Origin: Elusimicrobiota bacterium
Lineage (GTDB): Bacteria; Elusimicrobiota; Elusimicrobia; Elusimicrobiales; UBA9959
DNA length: 33,857 nucleotides
Reading direction: 5' to 3'
Assembly: GCA_029267355.1 (NCBI GenBank)
Contig: JAJUJA010000010.1
Span: forward strand, 1 to 33,857
A program made the position numbers and the translations under genes. Below the pieces are notes generated by a model. That model was given only the letters and a program-made list of their open reading frames with translations. It was not told where the DNA came from and made no database searches. Below are positions 7,194-15,237 of the stretch, piece after piece; the first letter of the stretch is position 1; every line of letters begins with the position of its first letter.

Positions 7194-8148
7194 TTTTCCT
7201 TAAATCATTATACTTGTCGAGTATAGAGGGCACAGGTATATCCTCCATGGGCGGAGGCTGCCTGCCTATTTCAAGAGATTTTTTTGCCACCTCTTCCCAT
7301 TTTCTGTACCACATATAGAACTGGGCCATGAAAAGCTGTTCCATATATATGGCATAACTCAGCGCGCATAAAACATATATGGCGAGAAAAACGATATTTC
7401 TTACATGTATTTCTCCATATCCCTGCGACCAGTAAAACAAAGCTGCGGCGGGGGGAAGAAAGATAAAAGCCAGAACAAGGCCTGTTGTAAGAAAACCGCT
7501 GGCAAATTCATTGAATTCGGATTTGACTGCGCGGAAAGCTTTTTTTACAGCGTCATAATAGCCGAGATTATCCCAGGCGATTGCGCAAAAGGACATCATA
7601 ACCATCATTCTCAGCCCCCGCTTTAAAATCTCAAAGAAAACTGTTCCAAGACTCAAACTGAAATTGCCGTTAAAAAATTCAAGGGCTTTATTGATATCGT
7701 CAGCTTCTTCAACAGCGCCGCCGTATCCATATTGAATAGAATCTCTTCTTCTCGCGTTTTCTCTGGCTCTGGAAAGAAGCGATTCAATAAAAGTTATTCC
7801 TGCCCATAGCAGAGCCCAGACGAATATTATCGGAATCATATCGTTTAAATTTTCCCACAGTGTTATTTTTAAAGACCTGAAGAATGAGGGATTTTCCCTG
7901 TTTTCTATCTGTTCTATCATTTCAAGCAGCATTGAGCAGGCGATCGATATAAGAAAGGCAAAAAGAATGTAATATACGAAAAGGGGATAAAGGATGTCAT
8001 AGCTGTTAGTAAAATTCCATTGCACAAAAAACAGGCTCGCTGTTGAAATGATAAAGAACATTATCCAGGCAAAAAAAATAGGCAATATAAGCTTGGGATA
8101 TGCCATGAAAACTCTGAATGAGGAATCTATTATGGTCTTATGAAGCAT
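7186..8148 (-). CDS. polytopic membrane protein of unknown function
   Basis: 320 aa with about six hydrophobic segments: near residues 17-42, 52-75, 98-120, 175-195, 220-245 and 248-272. A cytosolic-type loop between segments 3 and 4 is charged (SRARENARRRDS), and the tail is soluble and proline-containing (RQPPPMEDIPVPSILDKYNDL). I recognise no named family. Being the first gene of a tightly overlapping unit with two glycosyltransferases, it may be a glycan-cluster membrane component, but it lacks recognisable Wzx, Wzy or ligase motifs. GATAAT lies 5 nt before ATG and there is no SD. Confidence 0.8.
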   Translation of the reverse strand: MLHKTIIDSSFRVFMAYPKLILPIFFAWIMFFIISTASLFFVQWNFTNSYDILYPLFVYYILFAFLISIACSMLLEMIEQIENRENPSFFRSLKITLWENLNDMIPIIFVWALLWAGITFIESLLSRARENARRRDSIQYGYGGAVEEADDINKALEFFNGNFSLSLGTVFFEILKRGLRMMVMMSFCAIAWDNLGYYDAVKKAFRAVKSEFNEFASGFLTTGLVLAFIFLPPAAALFYWSQGYGEIHVRNIVFLAIYVLCALSYAIYMEQLFMAQFYMWYRKWEEVAKKSLEIGRQPPPMEDIPVPSILDKYNDLRKNA

Positions 8149-8153
8149 AATTT

Positions 8154-8159
8154 ATTATC
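8154..8159 (-). promoter_or_regulatory. possible -10 box of the membrane-protein/glycosyltransferase operon
   Basis: Minus-strand GATAAT, then AAATT and ATG at 8148; no SD. The 37-nt gap to the upstream glycosyltransferase leaves open that the gene is simply cotranscribed. Confidence 0.35.
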
Positions 8160-8185
8160 CATATTTGGCTTGAAAAATACAAGCC

Positions 8186-9268
8186 TCATATAAAATTTTT
8201 ATAAACACTAAAAATTTCTCCCGCTGTTTTTTCCCATGTCCTTTGCGATATATTCCAGGCATTTTGAGAAAATATTTCTGTTTTGACTTTTCTTTCAAAC
8301 AAGGCTATGGCCTTGTGAATATATTCCTCATCTTTTTCACAAATTGAAAAATCGTATGCCTCTTTGGTCATAAGCTCGCAGGCGCCTATGTGAGGCGAAC
8401 AAAGCACAGGGATTTTAGCCGCCATGGCTTCAGTAAGAGCTATGCCGAACTCTTCTATCTCAGCGGGATAAATGACGCAGTCTCCGCAGGCGTACAAAGT
8501 TGAGACGTTCTTTACAGGCGGCATGATTTTTATTGTTTTCTCCACGCCGAGAGAATGTATCAGCTGTATGTACTCATCAGAGCGCGAGTCTTTTCCGGTT
8601 ATCATAGCCTGAAAATCATACTTTAAGTCTTTAAGGGTTTTAAGAATTTTGATAAATCTTTTTACGCCTCTTTTCTCAAAGTCCCCTGAGGCAGGCAGCA
8701 AAAAACAGAAAAGTTCGGGATCTAAGCCGAATGATTTTTTAGCATCTTTTTTGTCCGGCATATTTCTCACAGCTCTTGCATTGAACGAAGGGTATATTAC
8801 TTTTATCTTCTCTTCTTTTATCGAGAAACGGTTTACCAGATCCTGCTTCATCAAATTGGAGTTTGCTATTAGAAATTTGAAGTTATCCGGAGACGAAAGC
8901 ATCTTGCGGTGAAAATCCCAAAGCCCGTCAGGCTTGCGGTTGAGTTTTTGATATGTCAGATGTATGAGATTGTGTAATGTCAGTATATCCTGTTTTATTA
9001 ACTCGCCGTGACCGTTTACGGCCTTATATTTTTTTGAAATAAAACCTGCGCAGTATGAAAAAGCCGCTCTTTTCCAATAGCCTCTCAAGTTCTTTATTAT
9101 CGGCAAGCTGTTCACTTTAAATGGATAATCAATTTTTTCCTTTCTTGCAGTCAAAATATCCGCCTCAATCCCGTAAGTGTCTTTTAATAAGGGCAAAACC
9201 TCGTTGACATAGTTGATAGCTCCGGAGAGACCTTTAAAATTCATTATGGCGACAAGAATTTTTTTCAT
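8186..9268 (-). CDS. family 4 glycosyltransferase
   Basis: 360 aa, GT-B type. MKKILVAIMNFKGLSGAINYVNEVLPLL starts the acceptor domain; LHNLIHLTYQKLN and FLIANSNLMKQDLVNRFSI are typical of family 4 enzymes. The donor domain shows FLLPASGDFEKRGVKRFIKILK, YPAEIEEFGIALTEAMAAKIPVLCSPHIGACELM (E-x7-E) and ends in SQRTWEKTAGEIFSVYKNF. Substrates are unknown. It is the most upstream gene of the minus-strand glycan cluster and seems to have its own promoter: TAAAAT lies 7 nt before ATG, with no SD. Confidence 0.9.
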   Translation of the reverse strand: MKKILVAIMNFKGLSGAINYVNEVLPLLKDTYGIEADILTARKEKIDYPFKVNSLPIIKNLRGYWKRAAFSYCAGFISKKYKAVNGHGELIKQDILTLHNLIHLTYQKLNRKPDGLWDFHRKMLSSPDNFKFLIANSNLMKQDLVNRFSIKEEKIKVIYPSFNARAVRNMPDKKDAKKSFGLDPELFCFLLPASGDFEKRGVKRFIKILKTLKDLKYDFQAMITGKDSRSDEYIQLIHSLGVEKTIKIMPPVKNVSTLYACGDCVIYPAEIEEFGIALTEAMAAKIPVLCSPHIGACELMTKEAYDFSICEKDEEYIHKAIALFERKVKTEIFSQNAWNISQRTWEKTAGEIFSVYKNFI

Positions 9269-9275
9269 TTAAATA

Positions 9276-9281
9276 ATTTTA
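9276..9281 (-). promoter_or_regulatory. -10 box of the first glycan-cluster glycosyltransferase, leaderless arrangement
   Basis: Minus-strand TAAAAT followed by TATTTAA and ATG, the same layout as the CNNM-EIIA gene. The same bases read on the plus strand give TATAAT at 9280-9285, pointing toward the GC-rich island. Confidence 0.45.
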
Positions 9282-9319
9282 TAATTTTTGCGTCATGAAA
9301 ATGCGGCAAATTAATGTAT

Positions 9320-9384
9320 GGACGGCGGGGTCGCGCAAGGCCGCTGTGCGGACTATGCGTGACAGGGGCTTCCCCGAACGTCGG
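9320..9384. other. GC-rich intergenic island, possible structured RNA
   Basis: About 72 percent G+C over 65 bases, between a glycosyltransferase start and tRNA-Ala, in otherwise AT-rich intergenic DNA. It holds three short inverted repeats: CCGC-TGT-GCGG (9341-9351), GGGG-CTT-CCCC (9365-9375) and CCGA-ACG-TCGG (9374-9384, overlapping the second). A plus-strand TATAAT sits at 9280-9285 and a run of A follows at 9400-9407. No family was recognised; it could also be tRNA-cluster debris. Confidence 0.3.
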
Positions 9385-9407
9385 ATATTTTACAGGAAAT
9401 AAAAAAA

Positions 9408-9481
<74 letters not shown>

Positions 9482-9501
9482 ATGATAAGGGTACAAATTG
9501 A

Positions 9502-9531
9502 ATTATATAAAAAAGAGACTCTTAAAATCAA
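9502..9531 (-). promoter_or_regulatory. tRNA-Ala promoter
   Basis: Minus strand TTGATT (9531-9526), an 18-nt spacer and a perfect TATAAT (9507-9502). The start point would lie about 14 nt before the mature tRNA end. Confidence 0.6.
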
Positions 9532-9591
9532 CATTCATTACTCTCTCTAAAATTTGTAAAATTTATTCGGATAATATTTATAGGAGATAAA

Positions 9592-12144
9592 ATGAAAACA
9601 TACTCTTTTAACGTCATACCGAATTTGCCGGAGAAGCTTAAATCATTGCAGGAATTGTCCACCAATATGTGGTTCACATGGAACTGGGAAGCCATAATGA
9701 TGTTTGTCGGCATTGACGAGGACTTGTGGCACAGATCTCACAGAAATCCCAAATGGATACTTGGCGCTTTGCCTTATGAAAGGCTGGAAGCCTTGGGCAA
9801 TGACGAGAATTTTTTGAGAAAGCTGTCTGAAATAAAAGCCAAGTTTGATTCTTATATGTCTTACTCCGACACCTGGTTTAATAAAAACCGCCAGGAAAGC
9901 GAAAAAGATATGCTTGTGGCCTATTTTTCCATGGAATACGGCATAGGCGAAGGCCTGCCTATTTATTCCGGCGGTCTTGGAATGTTAAGCGGCGACCATC
10001 TCAAATCCGCCTCAGATATGGGTATGCCTGTCATAGGAATGGGCCTTCTTTACAGAAAGGGTTATGTGCAGCAGGTATTAAACAGAGAGAATTGGCAAAC
10101 AGAAAAATATCCGGAGAATGACTGGTACAATATGCCGGTGGAGATAGTTAAAGACAAAGATGGACATCCTCTTAAAGTCTATGTTGACCTGGCCGGCGAA
10201 AATGTGGCGGTAGGGGTATGGCGGGTTCCTGTAGGCAGAACATCTTTATATCTTCTGGATACGAATCTTGTTGAAAATTCTCCCGCGGCAAGGGCTATAA
10301 CCGAGCAGCTCTACGGCGGAGACAGAGACAACAGAATAAGGCAGGAGATAGTTCTTGGCGTCGGCGGATACAGGGCGCTTAAAGCGATGGGATTGAATCC
10401 TCAGGTTTTCCATGTAAATGAAGGCCACTCAGCTTTTTTGCTTCTTGAGAGAATAAGGTCTCTTATTGAAGAAAGAAGTTTTTCCTTTGAACAGGCAAGA
10501 GAGATTGTGTGGGCCAGTTCAGTATTTACAACTCATACTCCTGTCATGGCCGGCAATGAATATTTTGATTTTGAGCTGGTGAGAAAATATTTTGAAAAGT
10601 ATTCGTCCGGTCTGGGCATTTCCTTTCCAGAGCTTCTGGAACTTGGCAAGGAAGAAAGAAATTCAATGGGCTTTTGTATGACCGTGATGGCAATGAAACT
10701 GTGCGCTCATATAAATGCCGTCAGCTGGCTTCATATGGAAACAACAAAGGATATGTGGCGCAAGGTCTGGCCGCAATTGCCGAAATATGAAATGCCCATA
10801 GACTATGTGACAAACGGAGTACATACAAGCTCATGGATAAGCCATGAGCATTATGAGCTTTACAAGAATAACATTCATAATGAGGGCGCTTTTGACAATC
10901 TTTCTTTTGGAAATTGCGACTGGAACAGGATAAAGAATATTGACGACAGAATGTGGTGGGAAACTCATCTGATAAGAAAGAATAAGCTTATAAAACTTGT
11001 GAGGGAAAGGCTGGCCAGGCAGTATCAGCGACTCGGCTATGACCATACAGTGATAGATGAGATAAAAAATATCCTCAACCCGGAATACCTTACCATAGGT
11101 TTTGCCAGAAGATTTGCCACCTACAAGAGAGCCACTCTATTCATGAAGAACATAGAAAGGCTAATGAAGCTTACGAACAATGAAGATAAACCGGTACAGT
11201 TTATAATAGCCGGCAAAGCTCATCAGGCTGATTCCAGCGGCAAGGAATTTATAAAAGCGGTGGCAGCGCTCAGCCTGGATAAGCGTTTCAAGTCCAGAGT
11301 CGTTTTTGTGGAAGATTATAACATGAATGTGGCCAGATATATGGTTCAGGGCGTGGATATATGGCTTAATAACCCCATAAGGCCTCTTGAAGCTTCGGGT
11401 ACAAGCGGGATGAAAGCCGCTATAAATGGAGCTTTAAATCTGTCCATACTGGACGGCTGGTGGGTTGAAGGATACGACAAAGAGGTAGGGTGGGCCATAG
11501 GCGGCAGTGAGAATTACAGAAGCGATGAAGAAAGAGATTATGTGGAGGCAGAATCGCTTTATAATCTGCTTGAAAAAGTGATCGTCCCTATGTATTACAG
11601 GAAGGAGGACGGCCTGCCGAAAGAGTGGATATCAATGATGAAGAAATCCGTGGCCAAGCTTGTGCCTCAGTTCAATACCGACAGAATGCTCAAGGAATAT
11701 TATGAGAAGTTTTACGTTAAAAGCTGCAGGGCCTACAAGAAACTTTTTGAAGAAAACAAGGTTTATGATGTGGCAAAATGGCGGGCGGACATAAGGAAAA
11801 ACTGGGAAAATGTAAAGGTTATAATAGACAACTTCAAGCCCGATATGGAAATAAGAAGCGGGGCCATAGTGCCATTGAGAGCCATAGTATGGCTCGGAGG
11901 GCTCAATCCTCAGGATGTAAAGGTCCAGACGGTTGTCGGAAAAATAGACGGGGAAAGCATATTTAAAAAAGGCGTCGCCTTTGACATGAAATATGAGGGG
12001 AAACTTGGGGATGCCCACATTTATACCGGCGGGGTGAAATGCCATGAGTCAGGACGCCATGATTTTGCTGTCAGGGTTATTCCCAATAATGAGGAGATAC
12101 CGCATTCCCTTATGCCCTTTTACATAAAGTGGAATGATAACTGA
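9592..12144 (+). CDS. glgP: alpha-glucan (glycogen/maltodextrin) phosphorylase, DUF3417 type
   Basis: 850 aa. It releases glucose-1-phosphate from alpha-1,4-glucans with PLP as cofactor, in the cytosol. The N-terminus ELSTNMWFTWNWEAIMMF is the extra DUF3417 region found in the bacterial/archaeal branch of GT35, not in E. coli-type enzymes. VAYFSMEYGIGEGLPIYSGGLGMLSGDHLKSASD and HVNEGHSAFLLLERI follow. The PLP site is EASGTSGMKAAINGALNLS, with the lysine near residue 608. The SD is TAGGAG, with ATG 6 nt later. No other glycogen gene is in the window, so its role (glycogen mobilisation or uptake of oligosaccharides) is not settled. The next gene, csp, has its own promoter. Confidence 0.95.
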   Translation: MKTYSFNVIPNLPEKLKSLQELSTNMWFTWNWEAIMMFVGIDEDLWHRSHRNPKWILGALPYERLEALGNDENFLRKLSEIKAKFDSYMSYSDTWFNKNRQESEKDMLVAYFSMEYGIGEGLPIYSGGLGMLSGDHLKSASDMGMPVIGMGLLYRKGYVQQVLNRENWQTEKYPENDWYNMPVEIVKDKDGHPLKVYVDLAGENVAVGVWRVPVGRTSLYLLDTNLVENSPAARAITEQLYGGDRDNRIRQEIVLGVGGYRALKAMGLNPQVFHVNEGHSAFLLLERIRSLIEERSFSFEQAREIVWASSVFTTHTPVMAGNEYFDFELVRKYFEKYSSGLGISFPELLELGKEERNSMGFCMTVMAMKLCAHINAVSWLHMETTKDMWRKVWPQLPKYEMPIDYVTNGVHTSSWISHEHYELYKNNIHNEGAFDNLSFGNCDWNRIKNIDDRMWWETHLIRKNKLIKLVRERLARQYQRLGYDHTVIDEIKNILNPEYLTIGFARRFATYKRATLFMKNIERLMKLTNNEDKPVQFIIAGKAHQADSSGKEFIKAVAALSLDKRFKSRVVFVEDYNMNVARYMVQGVDIWLNNPIRPLEASGTSGMKAAINGALNLSILDGWWVEGYDKEVGWAIGGSENYRSDEERDYVEAESLYNLLEKVIVPMYYRKEDGLPKEWISMMKKSVAKLVPQFNTDRMLKEYYEKFYVKSCRAYKKLFEENKVYDVAKWRADIRKNWENVKVIIDNFKPDMEIRSGAIVPLRAIVWLGGLNPQDVKVQTVVGKIDGESIFKKGVAFDMKYEGKLGDAHIYTGGVKCHESGRHDFAVRVIPNNEEIPHSLMPFYIKWNDN

Positions 12145-12171
12145 TTAAATGGCATATTTTTAGCCTAAATA

Positions 12172-12180
12172 TGTTATAAT
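12172..12180 (+). promoter_or_regulatory. extended -10 promoter of the cold-shock gene
   Basis: TGTTATAAT is a perfect extended -10 (TG at 12172-12173, TATAAT at 12175-12180). No good -35 precedes it, as is common for extended -10 promoters. The start would be near 12187, leaving a 5' leader of about 43 nt. Confidence 0.65.
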
Positions 12181-12187
12181 GGTTTTA

Positions 12188-12201
12188 GGCCCGAAAGGGC
12201 C
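12188..12201 (+). promoter_or_regulatory. GNRA-capped hairpin at the start of the csp leader
   Basis: GGCCC-GAAA-GGGCC is a 5-bp stem with a GAAA tetraloop right at the predicted transcript 5' end, 28 nt before the start codon. No T run follows, so it is not a terminator. It may stabilise the mRNA or act in temperature control. Confidence 0.5.
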
Positions 12202-12229
12202 AATGAAATAAAGAGAGGTAAAAGTAAAA

Positions 12230-12448
12230 ATGGCAAAAGGTAAAGTTAAATGGTTCAATGACAAGAAAGGTTATGGTTTCATAATCCCGGAAGACGGTTC
12301 CAAGGAACTGTTTGTTCATCACACTTCTATACAGGGAGAAGGATTTAAAACTCTTAAGGAAAATCAGGAAGTGGAATTTGACATTGAAAACAGCGATAAA
12401 GGTCCCAAGGCTGTCAATGTAAAGAAAATGGAAGCTCCCAAGCAGTAA
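12230..12448 (+). CDS. csp: CspA-family cold-shock protein
   Basis: 72 aa, single cold-shock domain that binds single-stranded RNA/DNA and melts RNA structure. RNP1 is KGYGFI (residues 13-18) and RNP2 is LFVHHTSI (about 27-34), after the family start [11 protein letters not shown]. The C-terminus has a short basic, Ala/Pro-containing tail. The AGAGAGG SD lies about 12 nt before ATG. It is a single-gene transcript with an extended -10 promoter, a hairpin leader and a strong terminator. Whether it is cold-induced or constitutive cannot be read from sequence. Confidence 0.96.
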   Translation: MAKGKVKWFNDKKGYGFIIPEDGSKELFVHHTSIQGEGFKTLKENQEVEFDIENSDKGPKAVNVKKMEAPKQ

Positions 12449-12464
12449 TTCATTTTCTTTCAAT

Positions 12465-12494
12465 AAAAAACCCGGCTTTCGGCCGGGTTTTTTT
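12465..12494. terminator. bidirectional Rho-independent terminator after csp
   Basis: CCCGGC-TTTCG-GCCGGG with a 5' A run and a 3' T run of seven. It can also serve the convergent minus-strand gene ending at 12508. Confidence 0.9.
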
Positions 12495-12507
12495 ATTTGT
12501 CACAAAA

Positions 12508-13464
12508 TCAATAATATTTTATTTCTCTGCTGGCTATTTCAGGCGGGATTTCGTCATCCATCTTTTTGCCGTAAACTATTCTTTTCTTGTGTTTAAACAT
12601 TCTTATCCAGTTGGCTTTAGCGTCATATTCGTATGAGTAGGTTATTTCGTAATTAAGATCCCCGTTTTGGTCATACTGCTTTTCGCTCGAAGGAAAGCCT
12701 GAACTGTCGCATTCTGTAATATTTCTGGAGAACACCTGTTCAAGATTGTCATAGGCGATTTCTGTTTGAATCCTTAATGTATTGTCCGCCCTGTACTCTT
12801 TTGTTATTTCCCTTTTTAACAGGTCATTCTCATCAAAATATTTTACTGAAACCGAGAGGGGTTGCCTTGAATACTTGTATACGGTTTTTTCAATCTGTTT
12901 TCCGTCAATGTCCGATTTGATCTCCTGGGAAATCTGATTCTTTCCGTCAGCCTTTCTGGATACCATATATTCAAGGAAAAGGTCTGCATCAAAAACGTAT
13001 TCTTGAGATTTGTCTCCTTTGGAATAATAAATGTAAGTCTTGAACGGTCTGGGGGATTTTTCCTGCGGGGAGGCATTGAATTGCAATTTCATTCTAAGCT
13101 CTTTTCCCTTCAGTTTAAGGCAAATTTTTGAAAAGTCGCTTTCCTGTACCTCGGAAAAAGAGGTGTTCTTTTCGGCTTTTTTTACTGCTTCCCTGCATAT
13201 ATCCTGCGTTTCCTGAGGGTCTTTGTAAATAAAGCTTTTTTGAACCACAATCTGACCGCCGCTTTTTTCTATTTCTTTGGTCAGCTTGCCTTCTCTGTCA
13301 TAGTAGCTCTCAAATTCAGAAACGGGAGGGCCGGGCTGCCATGAATTGTTCTTTTTAATTGCTCTGAGGTAGGTTTTTTTTACCATTGAGGGATTGCCGT
13401 TTATTTTTTCAAAAAGCTGGGCATTGAGTATGGCCGGCAGCATCAGCATTATTATGATTTTCAT
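12508..13464 (-). CDS. secreted protein of unknown function
   Basis: 318 aa from MKIIIMLMLPAILNAQLF, a short signal peptide with a likely cleavage after NA. The rest is beta-rich and hydrophilic, with repeated phrases of the type YDREGKLTKEIEKS, YFDENDLLKREITKEYR, YDQNGDLNYEITYSYEYD, resembling the antiparallel strand repeats of RHS/YD or MORN-like wedge proteins. Residues about 200-310 hold most of these. I cannot name the family. It is probably periplasmic or surface-exposed. A longer frame starts at a GTG 12 codons upstream, but TATAAT lies 9 nt before the chosen ATG, so the short start is preferred. Confidence 0.75.
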   Translation of the reverse strand: MKIIIMLMLPAILNAQLFEKINGNPSMVKKTYLRAIKKNNSWQPGPPVSEFESYYDREGKLTKEIEKSGGQIVVQKSFIYKDPQETQDICREAVKKAEKNTSFSEVQESDFSKICLKLKGKELRMKLQFNASPQEKSPRPFKTYIYYSKGDKSQEYVFDADLFLEYMVSRKADGKNQISQEIKSDIDGKQIEKTVYKYSRQPLSVSVKYFDENDLLKREITKEYRADNTLRIQTEIAYDNLEQVFSRNITECDSSGFPSSEKQYDQNGDLNYEITYSYEYDAKANWIRMFKHKKRIVYGKKMDDEIPPEIASREIKYY

Positions 13465-13473
13465 ACAAAATAT

Positions 13474-13479
13474 ATTATA
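13474..13479 (-). promoter_or_regulatory. -10 box of the secreted-protein gene, near-leaderless arrangement
   Basis: Minus-strand TATAAT followed by 9 nt (ATATTTTGT) and ATG, with no SD. The transcript leader would be 0-3 nt. Confidence 0.5.
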
Positions 13480-13520
13480 CTTATTAAAAATGAATCGCAC
13501 TTATGTCAATGGAGGCATGC

Positions 13521-13817
13521 ATGAAAGAAAATGAAAAACAGCAGCAGCCGGTTCAGCTTGAAATACAGGCAGATGAGCAGACAGCCCAGGGCGTTTATGC
13601 CAACCTTGCCGGAGTCACTCACAGCGAGACAGAATTCATTTTTGATTTTCTTTTTATGCAGCCGAATCAGCCGAAGGCTAAAATAAGAGCCAGAATAATT
13701 TCAAGCCCGATACACACAAAAAGATTCCTTCAAGCTCTTGCGGAGAACGTAAAGAGATATGAGGAAAGGTTTGGAACCATAGCTCAGAGAGACGCCGCTC
13801 CTCACGGCCACAGCTAA
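13521..13817 (+). CDS. DUF3467 family protein
   Basis: 98 aa. The family pattern is clear: QLEIQADEQTAQGVYANLAGVTHSETEFIFDFLFM, QPKAKIRARIISSPIHTKRFLQALAENVKRYEERFG. DUF3467 proteins are small, widespread and of unknown function; no catalytic residues or membrane segment are visible. The N-terminal KENEKQQQPV and the C-terminal DAAPHGHS are low-complexity. An ATG at 13503 is in frame, but GGAGG at 13511-13515 lies 5 nt before the ATG at 13521, which is therefore the likely start. It converges on the REC-MBL gene with a 4-nt CTAA stop overlap. Confidence 0.85.
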   Translation: MKENEKQQQPVQLEIQADEQTAQGVYANLAGVTHSETEFIFDFLFMQPNQPKAKIRARIISSPIHTKRFLQALAENVKRYEERFGTIAQRDAAPHGHS

Positions 13818-15130
13818 ATTCTGCTCACCTTAAAAATATATTCTTTCTTTTCATGCGGCAAAAGGCATTGAGTCTGCGGGTTTTCTTTGGCGGCCGCGGC
13901 TTTGGCCGCTTCAAGCATTTTGTCTATCTGTTCGTCTGAATAATCAGGATTTATATTGTAGAGCATAAAATTTTTTATGCCGTTTTTGGCCGCAAACTCG
14001 GCCGCTATGGATACGCTTGAATGGCCGCGTTTGGCCATCTTTTCATAATCTGAGTCATTGTAGTGGCAGTCATGTATGAATATGTCGCTTCCCTGCGAAA
14101 ATTTTGAAAGACGCTCGTCATAATCCTGAAGCGCAGTGGCGTCGCCCCATATTTCGCTGTCCGGGGCATAGGCGATTTTCAGCCCTCTTACATTTATGAA
14201 ATATATCAGGGTTGAAGTCGGGTGATTGGCATACATTGTGCTTATCTTGAAATCCGGAAGTATTTCGTATGAATCTTCAAAGACCTGATACAGATCTACC
14301 TTGGCCTTGGGCGCGGACCTTATGGGGGAAAAAGAGCTGTAAAAGTTGCTCCTTATTATTTCCTTAAGAGATTTCTCCGGATCGTTCGGACCGGCTATGT
14401 GTATGATGAATCTTGGATCATGTATGGGTTCAAAATAAGGAAGGCCTATGGCATTATCAAGGTGAAAATGGCTCATAAAAAGCCATATTTCCTTGTAATA
14501 CCTTTTCCTTGAAACTATATCTTTTCCAAGATCCACTATTCCGGTTCCTGCGTCAAAAATAAAAATATTTTTATCAGTCTCTATTGAGAGGCACATTGTC
14601 TGGCGGCCGAATTTTGAGGGGGTTTCGGTAAGCTTTGAAGGAAGGCCTCTCAGACCGTAGACAGTCAGCACTATCTCATCAGGTTTCACGGGATTAGGCG
14701 GAATATTTTCCTCTTCTTTCGGGGCAAGCGAAGGAGGGGTTGGCGCCTGGCTGGTAGCGGCTCCCTCCATTATGGACCTGACAGTTTTTGAGAAAGTTTC
14801 AACATTGTAGGGTTTTTGGAGAAAGTAATCCGCGCCCAGCTGAAAGGCTCTTTGCTTTTCAACTTCGTAAGATTTTCCGGAGACTATTATGACCTTTATT
14901 TTTTTTGTGGCCGGATCCGTTTTTATCAGTTTGCATATATCAAGCCCGGTTATGCCCGGCATCATTATGTCGCTTATGACCATTTTAGGCATATGCTGTT
15001 TTATGGCGGGGAAAGCAGCTCTGGAGTCATCTATGAGCATAACCTTCCATCCGTCATCGGTGAGGAGATCTCTTGACAACTGTCCCACCATGGGATCGTC
15101 GTCTACAACTATTATGTCCGGATTATCCAT
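13814..15130 (-). CDS. response-regulator receiver domain fused to a metallo-beta-lactamase-fold hydrolase
   Basis: 438 aa. Residues 1-120 are a receiver domain: acidic pocket VVDDDP, phosphoacceptor Asp54 in VISDIMMPG, Ser/Thr switch IIVSG and Lys106 in LQKPY. A Pro-rich linker (about 126-150) follows. Residues 153-438 are an MBL fold of the ZiPD/PhnP/phosphodiesterase kind: MSHFHLDNAIGLP (His221, His223, Asp225), ANHPTST (His303), YAPDSE (Asp324), FIHDCHYND (His353, His356) and a GHSS tail His370. The usual HxHxDH reads HFHLDN, with Asn226 in place of the second-metal His. Output is probably enzymatic, perhaps hydrolysis of a phosphodiester second messenger, which is inference. A TAGGGG SD lies 6 nt before ATG. 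No cognate kinase is adjacent; the orphan kinase at 17641 is a candidate partner. Confidence 0.9.
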   Translation of the reverse strand: MDNPDIIVVDDDPMVGQLSRDLLTDDGWKVMLIDDSRAAFPAIKQHMPKMVISDIMMPGITGLDICKLIKTDPATKKIKVIIVSGKSYEVEKQRAFQLGADYFLQKPYNVETFSKTVRSIMEGAATSQAPTPPSLAPKEEENIPPNPVKPDEIVLTVYGLRGLPSKLTETPSKFGRQTMCLSIETDKNIFIFDAGTGIVDLGKDIVSRKRYYKEIWLFMSHFHLDNAIGLPYFEPIHDPRFIIHIAGPNDPEKSLKEIIRSNFYSSFSPIRSAPKAKVDLYQVFEDSYEILPDFKISTMYANHPTSTLIYFINVRGLKIAYAPDSEIWGDATALQDYDERLSKFSQGSDIFIHDCHYNDSDYEKMAKRGHSSVSIAAEFAAKNGIKNFMLYNINPDYSDEQIDKMLEAAKAAAAKENPQTQCLLPHEKKEYIFKVSRI

Positions 15131-15237
15131 AAAAGCCCCTATGCCTTGTCAATCTTTGCTTTGTTTCCAATTCAAAGCTATAATAATATTATACATTTTA
15201 GGAAATTATAAAATTATTTCAAAAAGATTTACAGATT

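Noticed and set aside
11632-12045. 137-aa minus-strand frame opposite glgP
   Set aside because: Antisense shadow of the phosphorylase coding sequence.
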